Part shown: in pieces, positions 34,900 through 43,507 of the stretch
Layout: each line of letters begins with the position of its first letter
How positions within the stretch are numbered: position 1 is the first letter of the stretch
NCBI GenBank assembly: GCA_028820215.1
Contig: JAPPKD010000263.1
Span: forward strand, 1-64,000
Source of the DNA: Spirochaetaceae bacterium
GTDB taxonomy: Bacteria > Spirochaetota > Spirochaetia > SZUA-6 > Bin103
DNA: 64,000 nt
Reading direction: 5' to 3'
The notes under the pieces: model-generated
What the model was told of the DNA's origin: nothing
Databases searched by the model: none
Seen by the model: the letters and a program-made list of their open reading frames with translations, nothing else
Program-made: the position numbers and the translations under genes

Positions 34900-35385
34900 T
34901 TGCTCCGCTCCACGGCGGTCACCCTGGGCCTGATCGGAGTGGTGGAGGTCGGCCTGGATCCGCCGGAGGTCCACACTGACGGCTCCGGCACCATCACCAT
35001 CACGGTGCGCCTGCACGGCCATCTCACCGATCAGGTGCGCGATCTGATCCAGAGCTCGGCGCGGGTGGCAGTCGAGTTCGAGTACCGCTACTTTCCGCGC
35101 TCCGGGAAGAAGCTCCGGCTGTTCAGCCGCAACGTGGTCCTGTTTCACAGCCTGAGCGGCCGCTACGAGGTGCACCGCGGCGAGGAGGTGTCCTGGGCCG
35201 GTTCCCTGGAGGAGGCGGAAGAGCTGCTCGGTTCGGCGACGGTAACGCTCGGACCGGTCGGGTCGGGGCTGGCGGTCATCAAGGCGCGAGCCTCGCTTCC
35301 CGACGTTCACGCCGGCGACACGCCCGGTGCATTGTGGTCGGGGGTCGTGCCGAGCACGTCGGTACTGATCCCCGAGGAGTCATGA
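34900..35385 (+). CDS. DUF4390-like protein next to an NtrYX-type system
   Basis: About 161 residues from a TTG at 34900; the frame is open further upstream, so the true start could be earlier. The product has alternating beta-type sequence (ITITVRLHGHLTDQVRDLIQ, then VAVEFEYRYFPRSGKKLRLF and NVVLFHSLSGRYEVHRGEEV), which resembles DUF4390 proteins found beside NtrY-like kinases in other bacteria. The N-terminal hydrophobic stretch (AVTLGLIGVVEVGL) may be an export signal or a buried strand. Its stop overlaps the kinase start (ATGA). The role is unknown, perhaps a periplasmic or membrane-side partner of the kinase. Confidence 0.65.
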   Translation: MLRSTAVTLGLIGVVEVGLDPPEVHTDGSGTITITVRLHGHLTDQVRDLIQSSARVAVEFEYRYFPRSGKKLRLFSRNVVLFHSLSGRYEVHRGEEVSWAGSLEEAEELLGSATVTLGPVGSGLAVIKARASLPDVHAGDTPGALWSGVVPSTSVLIPEES

Positions 35386-36515
35386 GGGGACATGCACTCG
35401 GCCTGATCGCGCTGACCCTGGCCGCCGTCGCCGCCGTCACGCTGGCGGCAGTCGGATCGATCGCTCGGCTCACCGCCCCGGAGGATGCCGCGCGGGCCGC
35501 CGCGCACCTGCAGGAGGCGCGCGCCGCCGTCCGGAACGCCCATGCGGCCGAGTCGGCGGCAGACGCTCGGACGCTGCTGGAGGAGGCGTCGCAGCAACTC
35601 GATGCCGCCGGGGGGCTACTCGCCGGAGCCGAGGTGGTACAGGCCGCGGTCAGCCGCACCGTCCTGGTCACCGTGGGAGCCGCGGGGCTGTTCGGAATTC
35701 TTGCCGGTTCCTTCCTCTGGTTCGGTTCGTTCCGGTGGGTCGTCAAACCCCTGTCCAGACTGGCCGGGCACATGCGGCGGTTGACGGACCGTCCGTCGCC
35801 GATCGAAGTGGCGGCGCGCGGGCCGCGGGAGATCCGCGCCCTGCAGCGCAGCTTCAACCGGCTGGTCGCCGAGTTGAACGACTACCGCGAACGGATCGCG
35901 AACATGGAGCGTGCCAATATCGGCCGCTATCTCACGCACCAGTTCCGCAACTCGCTTACCCCGATCCGCCTGGGAGCCGATCAGCTTGCCGCGATGCCCG
36001 CCCCGGACACCCGGTCGATCGCCGCCATGCTGCGCGACGAAGCGGCCCGGATGGAGGCGATCCTCGACCGGTTCGTCACGCTCTATCGGTTCCCCGAGCC
36101 GCAACCCGCCGAGCTCGACATCGCCCTGCTGATGCGGCAACTCGCCGGCGGCTACCCGGGGGTCCGGGTGGCGGTCCCCGGAGATCCGGTGCTGGTGCAG
36201 GCGGATTCCACCCTTCTGGAGCAGGCGCTGGCCAACCTGGTTCAGAATGCGATCGACGCCACGGCCGGCAGCGACTACGGTTCGGTCACCGTCTCGGTCA
36301 GCGACCGGCCCGCGGTGATCACCGTACGCGATCGGGGCGCCGGGATGACGCAGGATGAACAGGATCGCGCCTTCGACGACTACTACACCACCAAGGACAG
36401 CGGCATGGGCGTCGGTCTCGGCTTCGTGCGGAAAGTAGCTGCAGCCCATGGCATCCGGATGACGATGCGCTCCCGCCCCGGACGCGGTACGACGGTCGAC
36501 ATGGCGTTCCCGTAA
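35382..36515 (+). CDS. Sensor histidine kinase, NtrY-like
   Basis: About 377 residues. Two membrane segments (about 4-26 and 93-115) flank a short helical periplasmic region, followed by a HAMP-type linker (about 116-170), a dimerisation/phosphoacceptor helix and a HATPase domain: N-box LVQNAIDAT, G1 VRDRGAGMT, G2 SGMGVGLGF. The H-box reads LTHQFRNSLTPIRLGADQL, aligning with the NtrY form AHEIKNPLTPI. The acidic residue after the phosphoacceptor His186 is Gln187. The sensor region is small, so the stimulus may come from the membrane or the adjacent DUF4390-like protein. Coupled by ATGA to that gene and 10 bases before the response regulator. Confidence 0.92.
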   Translation: MRGHALGLIALTLAAVAAVTLAAVGSIARLTAPEDAARAAAHLQEARAAVRNAHAAESAADARTLLEEASQQLDAAGGLLAGAEVVQAAVSRTVLVTVGAAGLFGILAGSFLWFGSFRWVVKPLSRLAGHMRRLTDRPSPIEVAARGPREIRALQRSFNRLVAELNDYRERIANMERANIGRYLTHQFRNSLTPIRLGADQLAAMPAPDTRSIAAMLRDEAARMEAILDRFVTLYRFPEPQPAELDIALLMRQLAGGYPGVRVAVPGDPVLVQADSTLLEQALANLVQNAIDATAGSDYGSVTVSVSDRPAVITVRDRGAGMTQDEQDRAFDDYYTTKDSGMGVGLGFVRKVAAAHGIRMTMRSRPGRGTTVDMAFP

Positions 36516-36525
36516 CCGATACTTC

Positions 36526-37875
36526 ATGCCGACCGCCGTATTGATCGTCGACGACGACCGGAACGTCGGCCGCAGCGTCTCCATGGTGCTGGCCCGGCGC
36601 GGGATGGAAGCGCGCTGCGCGGCTCCGACCGATTGGTCCTCGGCGCTGACGGAGGACGTGGACGTCGTCCTGCTGGACCTCTACCTGGGCAGCGTCAAGG
36701 GCCGAAACGTCCTGGAGCGCGTGCTGGCGGAACACCCGCTGGTGCCGGTGATCATCATGTCCGGCGTCGCCACCGCCGAGGAAGCGGTCGACTGCGTGCG
36801 GCGCGGCGCCTTCGACTACCTGGAGAAGCCGCTCACGGCTGAACGGTTGGCGATCACGGTTGCCAACGCGGCCCGCTACCGGCAGGCACGCCTGGCTGCC
36901 CTGGCTGACACCGTACCCGTGTTCGCGTCACAGAGCATGCGCGCGCTGGCCGAGGATTGCCGCAAGGTGGCGGCCACCGACGCCGCGGTGCTGATCACCG
37001 GCGAGAGCGGGACCGGCAAGGAGGTCACCGCGCGCTACATCCACGGCTTGTCGCGCCGCAGTGCCCAGCCGCTGGTCAAGGTCGATTGCGGCGCCCTGCC
37101 GGAGAGCCTCATCGAGAGCGAGCTGTTCGGACACGCCAGGGGAGCCTTCACCGGGGCGAATGCCGACTATGCCGGCAAGCTGCAGGCGGCGGCCGGCGGC
37201 ACCCTGTTCCTGGACGAGGTGGCGGAGCTGCCGCCCGGCGCGCAGTCGCGGCTGCTGCGCTTCCTGGACTCGGGCGAGGTGCAGCGCATCGGCTCGACCG
37301 CCGACGTCACGGTCGACGCGCGCATCATCGCCGCCACCAACGCCGACCTCGAACGGGCGGTTGACGAGGGTACGCTGCGCCGCGACCTCTACTTCCGACT
37401 CAACGTCATACGCCTGCGGATCCCGCCGCTACGCTCGCGGCGCGAGGACATCGTTCCGCTCGCCGAGAGCTTCGTGGCGTCGCTGGCCGCGCGCCTGGGC
37501 GTCGAGCCTCGGGAGCTGAGCCGTGACGCGCACCGGCGGCTGTGCGCGCTGTCGCTGCCCGGCAACGTGCGGGAGCTCAAGACGATCATCGAGCGCGTGC
37601 TGGTGCTCGGGGACGCGCTCGTAGTCGAAGGAGCGGACATCGAGTGCGCGGCGGCCGGCGGCGTCGCCGAGGCCGGCGACCCTTTCGCGCAGACGATGCC
37701 CCTGGCGAACGCGAAACGGCAGCTCGAGCGCCGCTACCTGCAGCGCCAGCTCGAGTTGCACGGGCAGTCGGTCAAGCGGACCGCGGCGGCGCTCGGTATA
37801 CTGCCGAACAATCTCAGCCGCCGCGTGCGTCAACTCGAATCCCGGGACGACCGGCACGCCGACAGCGAGCGATGA
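36526..37875 (+). CDS. Sigma-54-dependent response regulator, NtrC/NtrX family
   Basis: 449 residues in the full three-domain layout. Receiver domain (1-120): acidic pocket VDDD, phosphoacceptor Asp51 in VVLLDLYLG, and the conserved KP at 101-102. AAA+ domain (about 130-365): Walker A GESGTGKE (159-166) and an intact GAFTGA loop (206-211) that contacts sigma-54, then GTLFLDEVAEL. C-terminal Fis-type HTH (about 405-440: SVKRTAAALGILPNNLSRRV). It should be phosphorylated by the kinase immediately upstream and activate sigma-54 promoters. No classical -24/-12 promoter was picked out in this window. The stop overlaps the SulP start (ATGA). Confidence 0.95.
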   Translation: MPTAVLIVDDDRNVGRSVSMVLARRGMEARCAAPTDWSSALTEDVDVVLLDLYLGSVKGRNVLERVLAEHPLVPVIIMSGVATAEEAVDCVRRGAFDYLEKPLTAERLAITVANAARYRQARLAALADTVPVFASQSMRALAEDCRKVAATDAAVLITGESGTGKEVTARYIHGLSRRSAQPLVKVDCGALPESLIESELFGHARGAFTGANADYAGKLQAAAGGTLFLDEVAELPPGAQSRLLRFLDSGEVQRIGSTADVTVDARIIAATNADLERAVDEGTLRRDLYFRLNVIRLRIPPLRSRREDIVPLAESFVASLAARLGVEPRELSRDAHRRLCALSLPGNVRELKTIIERVLVLGDALVVEGADIECAAAGGVAEAGDPFAQTMPLANAKRQLERRYLQRQLELHGQSVKRTAAALGILPNNLSRRVRQLESRDDRHADSER

Positions 37876-39515
37876 AGCGACGTTTCGAGTTCAACTACGG
37901 CTTCGATACGTTCCGCGGGGATCTCTTCGGCGGCATCACCTCCACGGTGGTGGCGCTGCCGGTGTCGCTGGCGTTCGGCGTCGCCTCGGGGCTGGGAGCG
38001 GCCGCCGGCCTGTACGGGGCGATCGCGGTGGGCTTCTTCGCCGCGGTGTTCGGCGGCACGCGGTCGCAGATCTCCGGTCCGACGGCGCCCATGGCCGTGG
38101 CCATGGCCGTGATCATCACCAGCCATGCGTCCAACCTCACGGAGGCGCTCACGGTCGTGATGCTCGGCGGCCTGCTGCAGGTGCTGATCGGCGTGCTGCG
38201 GATCGGCCGCTTCATCGCCTACACCCCGCACGTGGTGGTCTCCGGCTTCATGACCGGGATCGGCATCATCGTCATGCTGATTCAGACGCTGCCCTTCCTG
38301 GGCGCACCGACGGCCGCAGGCGGCCCGATGGGCGCGATCCGCGCGCTGCCGGAGGCGCTGGCGAACCTCAACGTCAGCGCCCTGGTCATCGCCGTGGTGA
38401 CGCTCGCCATCGGCGTGCTCTGGCCTCGCCGCATGCAGCGCTTCGTTCCCGCAGCCCTGGTGGCGCTGATCGTCGGCACGCTGCTCGGCGTCCTGACGCT
38501 GCGCGATGCGCCCGTGATCGGTGCGATCCCGAGCGGGCTGCCGGAGCTCCACCTGGAGTTGCCGTCCGTCGGGTTCCTGCTGCGTGCCCTGCAGCCGGCG
38601 CTCATCCTGGCCCTGCTCGGATCCGTGGATAGCCTGCTCACGTCTCTGGTAGCCGACTCGCTGACCGGCACGCAGCACAACCCGGACCGCGAGCTGGTGG
38701 GGCAGGGCATCGGCAACCTGGTCGCGGGACTGTTCGGGGGCGTGCCCGGCGCCGGCGCGACCATGGGCACCGTGACCAACATCCGCGCCGGCGGCACGAC
38801 CCGTATGTCGGGCGTGCTGCGCGCGATTCTGCTGCTGGCGCTCCTGCTCGGCCTGGGGCGCTTCGTCGAGCCGATTCCGCACGCCGTGCTGGCCGGCATC
38901 CTGATGAAGGTGGGCTGGGACATCGTCGACTGGCGCATGGTCCTGCGCCTCCACCGCATCCGCCGCGAGCACCTGATCGTGCTGCTGATCACGCTCGGCC
39001 TGACCGTGTTCGTGGACCTGGTGACGGCGGTGGCCATCGGGCTGATCGCCGCGGGGATGGCGCACGCCCGCCAGTTGGAGCGGCTGGAACTCGACAGCGT
39101 GGTGTCGGTGCCGCTGCTCGACCAGGCGTTCTTCTCCGATCAGGGCGGCTCGGACGACCCGTATGCGGCTCGGGTCGGCCTGGTCGCACTCCGGGGCGGC
39201 TTCACGGTGGCCTCCGCCCAGAAGCTGGTCGGGGTGATCGGCCCCGACATCAGGGACCACGAGGTGGTGATCTTCGACTTCTCGGGCGCCACCTACATGG
39301 ACGACAGCGCCGCCATGCTGATCAGGCACCTCATGGACGTCGCCGCCGAGAAGGACACGCCGTGCATCGTGATGGGACTGTCAGGCGCCGTCGCCGAGAC
39401 CCTGGACGCCCTCGACATCCTGCACGAGGTTCCCGAAGGTCAGGTCGTCGACACGCTGGACGAGGCGCGGCAGATCGCCAGAACCGTGCTCACCGCGGAC
39501 ACGGTCAGAGCGTGA
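37872..39515 (+). CDS. SulP-family anion transporter with STAS domain (copy 2)
   Basis: About 547 residues from ATG 37872, coupled to the response regulator by ATGA. The membrane domain has GDLFGGITSTVVALPVSLAF and the SulP signature RSQISGPTAPMAVAMA; the STAS domain (about 435-547) contains VVIFDFSGATYMDDSAAMLI. It is clearly related to the SulP at 19539-21188 over its whole length, with the same segment order. Being the last gene of the two-component run, it may be a target or partner of that signalling system. Anion specificity is unknown. Its 3' end overlaps the convergent propeller gene by 11 bases. Confidence 0.92.
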   Translation: MKRRFEFNYGFDTFRGDLFGGITSTVVALPVSLAFGVASGLGAAAGLYGAIAVGFFAAVFGGTRSQISGPTAPMAVAMAVIITSHASNLTEALTVVMLGGLLQVLIGVLRIGRFIAYTPHVVVSGFMTGIGIIVMLIQTLPFLGAPTAAGGPMGAIRALPEALANLNVSALVIAVVTLAIGVLWPRRMQRFVPAALVALIVGTLLGVLTLRDAPVIGAIPSGLPELHLELPSVGFLLRALQPALILALLGSVDSLLTSLVADSLTGTQHNPDRELVGQGIGNLVAGLFGGVPGAGATMGTVTNIRAGGTTRMSGVLRAILLLALLLGLGRFVEPIPHAVLAGILMKVGWDIVDWRMVLRLHRIRREHLIVLLITLGLTVFVDLVTAVAIGLIAAGMAHARQLERLELDSVVSVPLLDQAFFSDQGGSDDPYAARVGLVALRGGFTVASAQKLVGVIGPDIRDHEVVIFDFSGATYMDDSAAMLIRHLMDVAAEKDTPCIVMGLSGAVAETLDALDILHEVPEGQVVDTLDEARQIARTVLTADTVRA

Positions 39516-40650
39516 TCTCCCACAGGTAGCCGCTGCGCCGCGGGTTGTCGTTCTCGCAGGCGTACAGCGTACCGTCGGCGGCCTGCACGACGTGGTGGAC
39601 CTGGAAGCACGGCTCGCCGTCCCCGTCGACCACGTGGCCCAGCAACTCGTAGCGGTCGCGCCGGAAGTCGAAGCGGAGCACCTCGCAGCGCCCGGCCCTC
39701 CCGGTCACGCCGTAGGCGCAGCCGTCGCCGGCGACCACCAGCGAGGTGAGCCGGCTGGGCCGGTCCTCGATCGGCGTGAACAGGTATGTCGCCGATCCCG
39801 TTTTCGGGTCGATCCGGAACAGCGATCCGTTTCCGCCCGAGGCGTACATCATGCCGTCGCCCAGGTTGAACAGCCCCTCCGCCGGGACCGTGCCGTATGA
39901 GCCGTCGGGCCGCGGCAGACCGCACCGGTAGTGGACCACCCTGCCCTGCTCCGGGTCGATCTTGCAGAGCCGCGCCATGTCGACGCCGCTGCTCGACTGC
40001 CACGCACGGGTCACCTGCCAGGTCGACCACAGGCACCCGTGGTCGTCCAGGCAGATGTTCTCGCCCTGCGCCATGCCGCCGCACCCGGAAGCGATCAGCC
40101 CGTAGTCGGTGACCGCGCCGTTGGCCAGATCGTAGGCGGCCAGCATCTCGGGCGCGAAGCACAGGCAGTAGATCAGCTCCCGTTCCCGGTCGATGGCGAT
40201 CGACTGGATGTAGGTGTGCGGCACCGGCGTGGCGATGCGCGCGAACTCGCCGGTGCGCGGGTCGTAGCGGAAGATGCCGCCGCCCGGCGCGTCGAAGAAC
40301 CGGTCCACGTCGTGCAGCAGCGCCGTGGCCCCGTAGATGCAGCCGTCGGCGCCCCGTTCGAGCGAGCGGTGGAACTTGGCGTCGTACTCGTTCACCACCC
40401 CCTTGGCCCCCAGGTCGACGAAGGTCCCCGAGGCGCGATCGTACGCCTTGAAGATGTCGGCGTCGAAGGAAGTGATGCCCAGGTACACACGGTCGGACGT
40501 CTCGTCGTACAGGGCGCAGTCCATGCTGATCCACCCTCGGCGCCAGCGCGGGTCGGCCTTGAAATCGGCGTATTCCCAGCGGTCCTCGACCTCCTCGAAC
40601 CACTGCTCGCCGTAGCGTTCGTCCTTGAGCTTGATGGAGCGGATCGTCAT
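39505..40650 (-). CDS. Cytosolic beta-propeller protein (SMP-30/gluconolactonase-like)
   Basis: 381 residues without a signal peptide. It shows repeated propeller-type blocks: CALYDETSDRVYLGITSFDA, GADGCIYGATALLHD, YIQSIAIDRERELIYCLCFA, GLFNLGDGMMYASGGNGSLF and VVQAADGTLYACENDN. Such repeats are found in SMP-30-like lactonases and in ligand-binding propellers of sugar catabolic clusters. No catalytic set can be named from sequence alone. It is a single gene, convergent with SulP copy 2 and divergent from the MerR gene across 142 bases. Confidence 0.7.
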   Translation of the reverse strand: MTIRSIKLKDERYGEQWFEEVEDRWEYADFKADPRWRRGWISMDCALYDETSDRVYLGITSFDADIFKAYDRASGTFVDLGAKGVVNEYDAKFHRSLERGADGCIYGATALLHDVDRFFDAPGGGIFRYDPRTGEFARIATPVPHTYIQSIAIDRERELIYCLCFAPEMLAAYDLANGAVTDYGLIASGCGGMAQGENICLDDHGCLWSTWQVTRAWQSSSGVDMARLCKIDPEQGRVVHYRCGLPRPDGSYGTVPAEGLFNLGDGMMYASGGNGSLFRIDPKTGSATYLFTPIEDRPSRLTSLVVAGDGCAYGVTGRAGRCEVLRFDFRRDRYELLGHVVDGDGEPCFQVHHVVQAADGTLYACENDNPRRSGYLWEITL

Positions 40651-40755
40651 CGCAGCGCGAGGTTAGAGGCTCGGCACACGAGCGGGAAGAGGCCCCGCTT
40701 CAACGCCAGCCGCGCTCACGACGGCGTGTTGTGGATCTTCCGTACTTTCAGACAC

Positions 40756-40785
40756 TTGTTTTTTACATCATAACTGTCTTATATT
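40756..40785 (+). promoter_or_regulatory. AT-rich promoter of the MerR/VIT-VWA operon
   Basis: In a markedly AT-rich patch, TTGTTT (40756-40761) and TATATT (40780-40785) are separated by 18 bases. An AGACA...TGTCT inverted pair (40750-40754 and 40775-40779) spans the spacer, as MerR-type operators do. The predicted transcription start is at about 40792, next to the ATG at 40793, so the message may be leaderless. Confidence 0.4.
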
Positions 40786-40792
40786 GTCTCCG

Positions 40793-41224
40793 ATGTCGAA
40801 CGAAGGCGATCGGATCGCGATAGACGAGCTGTGCGCCCTGGTGGATCTGCCCAGGCGCACCGTCCGGTACTACATCCAGGAAGGACTGGTCGACCGGCCC
40901 GCCGGGGCCAAGCGTGGCGCCTACTACACCAGGCGCCACGTCGAGCAGTTGATGACGATCCGCACCTGGCAGCGCGCCGGCCTCAGCCTGGAACGGATCC
41001 GCGAGCTGGTGGACGGCGGCGGAGAGACCGCCTCTCCCCTGCCCCCGCCACGCGCCCGGCGCCCCGGAGACGTGACGTTGCGTACCCACGTCACGCTCGC
41101 CCCCGGCGTCGAGCTCGTGATCGATCCCCAGGAGGCCGGCCTCGGCGCTGAGGCCGTGCGAGCGATCGTCCGGAAGGCGGCATCACTCGTCGAGCAGACA
41201 TGCAAGGAGGATGCAGGGAGATGA
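40793..41224 (+). CDS. MerR-family transcriptional regulator
   Basis: 143 residues from ATG 40793 (a TTG at 40784 is a weaker option). The N-terminal MerR helix-turn-helix (IDELCALVDLPRRTVRYYIQ, then AYYTRRHVEQLMTIRTWQRA) is complete, followed by the SLERIRELV dimer helix. The C-terminal half (about 85-143) is short, Pro/Arg-rich then predicted beta-alpha, with one Cys near the end (EQTCKEDAGR), so it does not look like a metal- or drug-binding MerR. It is coupled by ATGA to the VIT/VWA gene and probably controls its own operon. Confidence 0.85.
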   Translation: MSNEGDRIAIDELCALVDLPRRTVRYYIQEGLVDRPAGAKRGAYYTRRHVEQLMTIRTWQRAGLSLERIRELVDGGGETASPLPPPRARRPGDVTLRTHVTLAPGVELVIDPQEAGLGAEAVRAIVRKAASLVEQTCKEDAGR

Positions 41225-43434
41225 GAACGAACATGGCCGCGACGCTGGAGAGCGCCCAGGGACAGGTGGTGCTGGAGGAGGTCGGCATCGACGCCGACGT
41301 CGCCGACCTCATGACCGTCGTCGACGTGTCCCAGCGCTACCGCAACCCGGGCACCGGGCACATCGAGGCGGTCTACACCTTTCCGCTGCCGGTGGAGGCC
41401 GTCCTGCTGCAGTTCACGGTTGAGATCGGCGACCGCACGATGGCCGGCACGGTCATCGCCAAGCCGGAGGCGGAACGGCAGTACGAGGACGCCATCACCG
41501 ACGGGAACGCGGCGGTGCTCCTTGAGCAGCCGCAGCCCGGGCTGTACACCGCGAGCGTCGGCAACCTGGCCCCGGGCGAGACGGCGACCGTCCGCTTTCG
41601 CTACGGGCTGCTACTGCACTGGAACGGCGACCTCGTGCGGCTCGCCATGCCCACGGCCATCGCCCCCCGGTACGGCGATCCGTCGGCCGGCGGCCTGGAC
41701 CCTCACCAGGAGCCGGCGTTCGGCTTCGACGCCGAACGGCGCTTCCGGTTGCGGGCATCGGTCCGCGGAGTCCTCCAGGGCGCCCGCTGGGCCTCCCCCT
41801 CGCACGACATCGCCGTCGCCCCGGGTGGCGAGCGGACGGTGATCGAGATCGCCCGGCCGGCCGCGATGGACCGCGATGTCGTCCTGGAGGCGCGCGCCGG
41901 CACGGCGGATACAGGACGGGCGTTGCTTGACCGTGACGACCGGGACTGGGTGGTCCTGGCGAGCTTCCCGCCCGAGCTTCCCGACCTGGACCAGAGCGGC
42001 GCGCATCGCTGCCTGAAGATCGTCGTGGACTGCTCCGGCTCGATGAGCGGCGACTCGATCGAGCAGGTGCGCATCGCCGGCAAGCGCATTCTCGACAGCC
42101 TGCGCCCCGGCGACCTGTTCGACATCGTGGCGTTCGGCACCGGACATCGTGCCCTGTTCGGCCGCGCGCTACCGGCGTCGCCGTCCAACGTCGACCGCGC
42201 GCGGGAGTTCGTGCGCGATCTGGACGCCGACCTGGGCGGCACCGAGATCGAGTCCGCGCTGCGCGCCGCCTACGGCACCGAAGGCGAGCCCGGCGTGCCC
42301 GCCGACCTGCTGCTGATCACGGACGGCGAGGTCTGGGACACCGACGCCGCCGTGGCCGAGGCGCGCGCCTCCGGCCACCGCATCTTCACCGTGGGCGTCG
42401 GCAGTGCCGTCGCCGAACCGTTCGTGCGCGCCCTCGCCCAGGCGACCGGCGGCGCCTGCGAGCTGGTGGCGCCGCGCGAGGACATGGCCGGCCGCATCCA
42501 CCGCCACTTCCAGCGCATCCTCGCCCCGCCGGCCAGGCAGGCTCGTGTCATCTGGCCCGCACCGGTGCGTTACGCGGTCCCTGACCCGTTACCGTCACCG
42601 TACCCCGGCGACACCATTCACCTGTTCGGATCGTTCTCACAGCGGCCGGACGGTCCGGTGGTCCTGGAGCTGGAGCTCGCGGACGGCCGCACCATCAGCC
42701 ACCGGCTGAAGATCGGCCCGCTGCCACCCCGCGACGCTGGATCGGAACATGCCGATGCCGTGCGATCCGACCTGGCGCGCCTTGGCGCCGCCCGGCGGTT
42801 GCCGGTGATCGACGACGCAGCCGCAGCGACCGAGCTGGCCGTGCGCTATCAACTCGTCTCGGAATGGACGAACTGCCTGGTGGTCCATGTCCGGGCGGAG
42901 GCCGACAAGGCGGGCGATCTGCCGACCCTGGTCAAGGTCCCGCAGGTGCTGGCCGCCGGCTGGCACGGGATCGGAACCGTCTACGACGCGTCGGCGATGC
43001 GCGCGGAGGCGGTGTACAGCCAGGCGCCACAGGATTGCGCTGCCCTGAGCCCGCTGCGGGAGACGATCCCTCCCGGTCCGGAATCCATGCCCGTCTCGAT
43101 CGGATCGCCGATCGACATCGTCACGGCGCTGAACGAGCGCTCGCTGCCGGCCGTGCCGACGCTCGGCGACCTTGCGGCATTCGGCATGCCGGAAGAGATC
43201 GTCGACGCCCTCGGGGAGCTGGTGGAACAAGGCGAGGACGCCCGCGCCGTCGCGGTCATCTTCCTGTACCTGACCTGCGAGTCGCCCGCGGGCAGCGGTC
43301 TCGACCGCCACCAACGCCGGCTGATCCTCTCCGCTTACAAGAAGCTCGGGGCCCGGGCCGCCACGGTCGACGCCGTCCGGCGCGTCTTGCAGACATGGGA
43401 CCCGATCGGCGGAGGCACCACGGCCTGCCCGTGA
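41221..43434 (+). CDS. VIT and von Willebrand factor A domain protein
   Basis: About 737 residues, cytosolic by sequence (no signal peptide or membrane segment). The N-terminal VIT domain (about 15-140) has VDVSQRYRNPGTGHIEAVYT, TFPLPVEAVLLQFTVEIGDR and LYTASVGNLAPGETATVRFR. The VWA domain (about 263-425) carries the metal-ion site KIVVDCSGSMSGDS (Asp270, Ser272, Ser274), a later GTEIESAL Thr, and LLITDGEVWD. A C-terminal helical region (about 640-735) completes it. Such proteins bind other proteins through the metal site; in animals the same pair occurs in inter-alpha-trypsin inhibitor heavy chains. The bacterial function is unknown. The tight link to a MerR regulator suggests stress-induced expression. 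Confidence 0.9.
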   Translation: MRTNMAATLESAQGQVVLEEVGIDADVADLMTVVDVSQRYRNPGTGHIEAVYTFPLPVEAVLLQFTVEIGDRTMAGTVIAKPEAERQYEDAITDGNAAVLLEQPQPGLYTASVGNLAPGETATVRFRYGLLLHWNGDLVRLAMPTAIAPRYGDPSAGGLDPHQEPAFGFDAERRFRLRASVRGVLQGARWASPSHDIAVAPGGERTVIEIARPAAMDRDVVLEARAGTADTGRALLDRDDRDWVVLASFPPELPDLDQSGAHRCLKIVVDCSGSMSGDSIEQVRIAGKRILDSLRPGDLFDIVAFGTGHRALFGRALPASPSNVDRAREFVRDLDADLGGTEIESALRAAYGTEGEPGVPADLLLITDGEVWDTDAAVAEARASGHRIFTVGVGSAVAEPFVRALAQATGGACELVAPREDMAGRIHRHFQRILAPPARQARVIWPAPVRYAVPDPLPSPYPGDTIHLFGSFSQRPDGPVVLELELADGRTISHRLKIGPLPPRDAGSEHADAVRSDLARLGAARRLPVIDDAAAATELAVRYQLVSEWTNCLVVHVRAEADKAGDLPTLVKVPQVLAAGWHGIGTVYDASAMRAEAVYSQAPQDCAALSPLRETIPPGPESMPVSIGSPIDIVTALNERSLPAVPTLGDLAAFGMPEEIVDALGELVEQGEDARAVAVIFLYLTCESPAGSGLDRHQRRLILSAYKKLGARAATVDAVRRVLQTWDPIGGGTTACP

Positions 43435-43507
43435 ACGGGGTGCCCCACCTTACGGCAGGGAAGCCGGCCGGCCGTTGCGGTACGCTGCATGCGGAGGGTC
43501 ATGCCCC

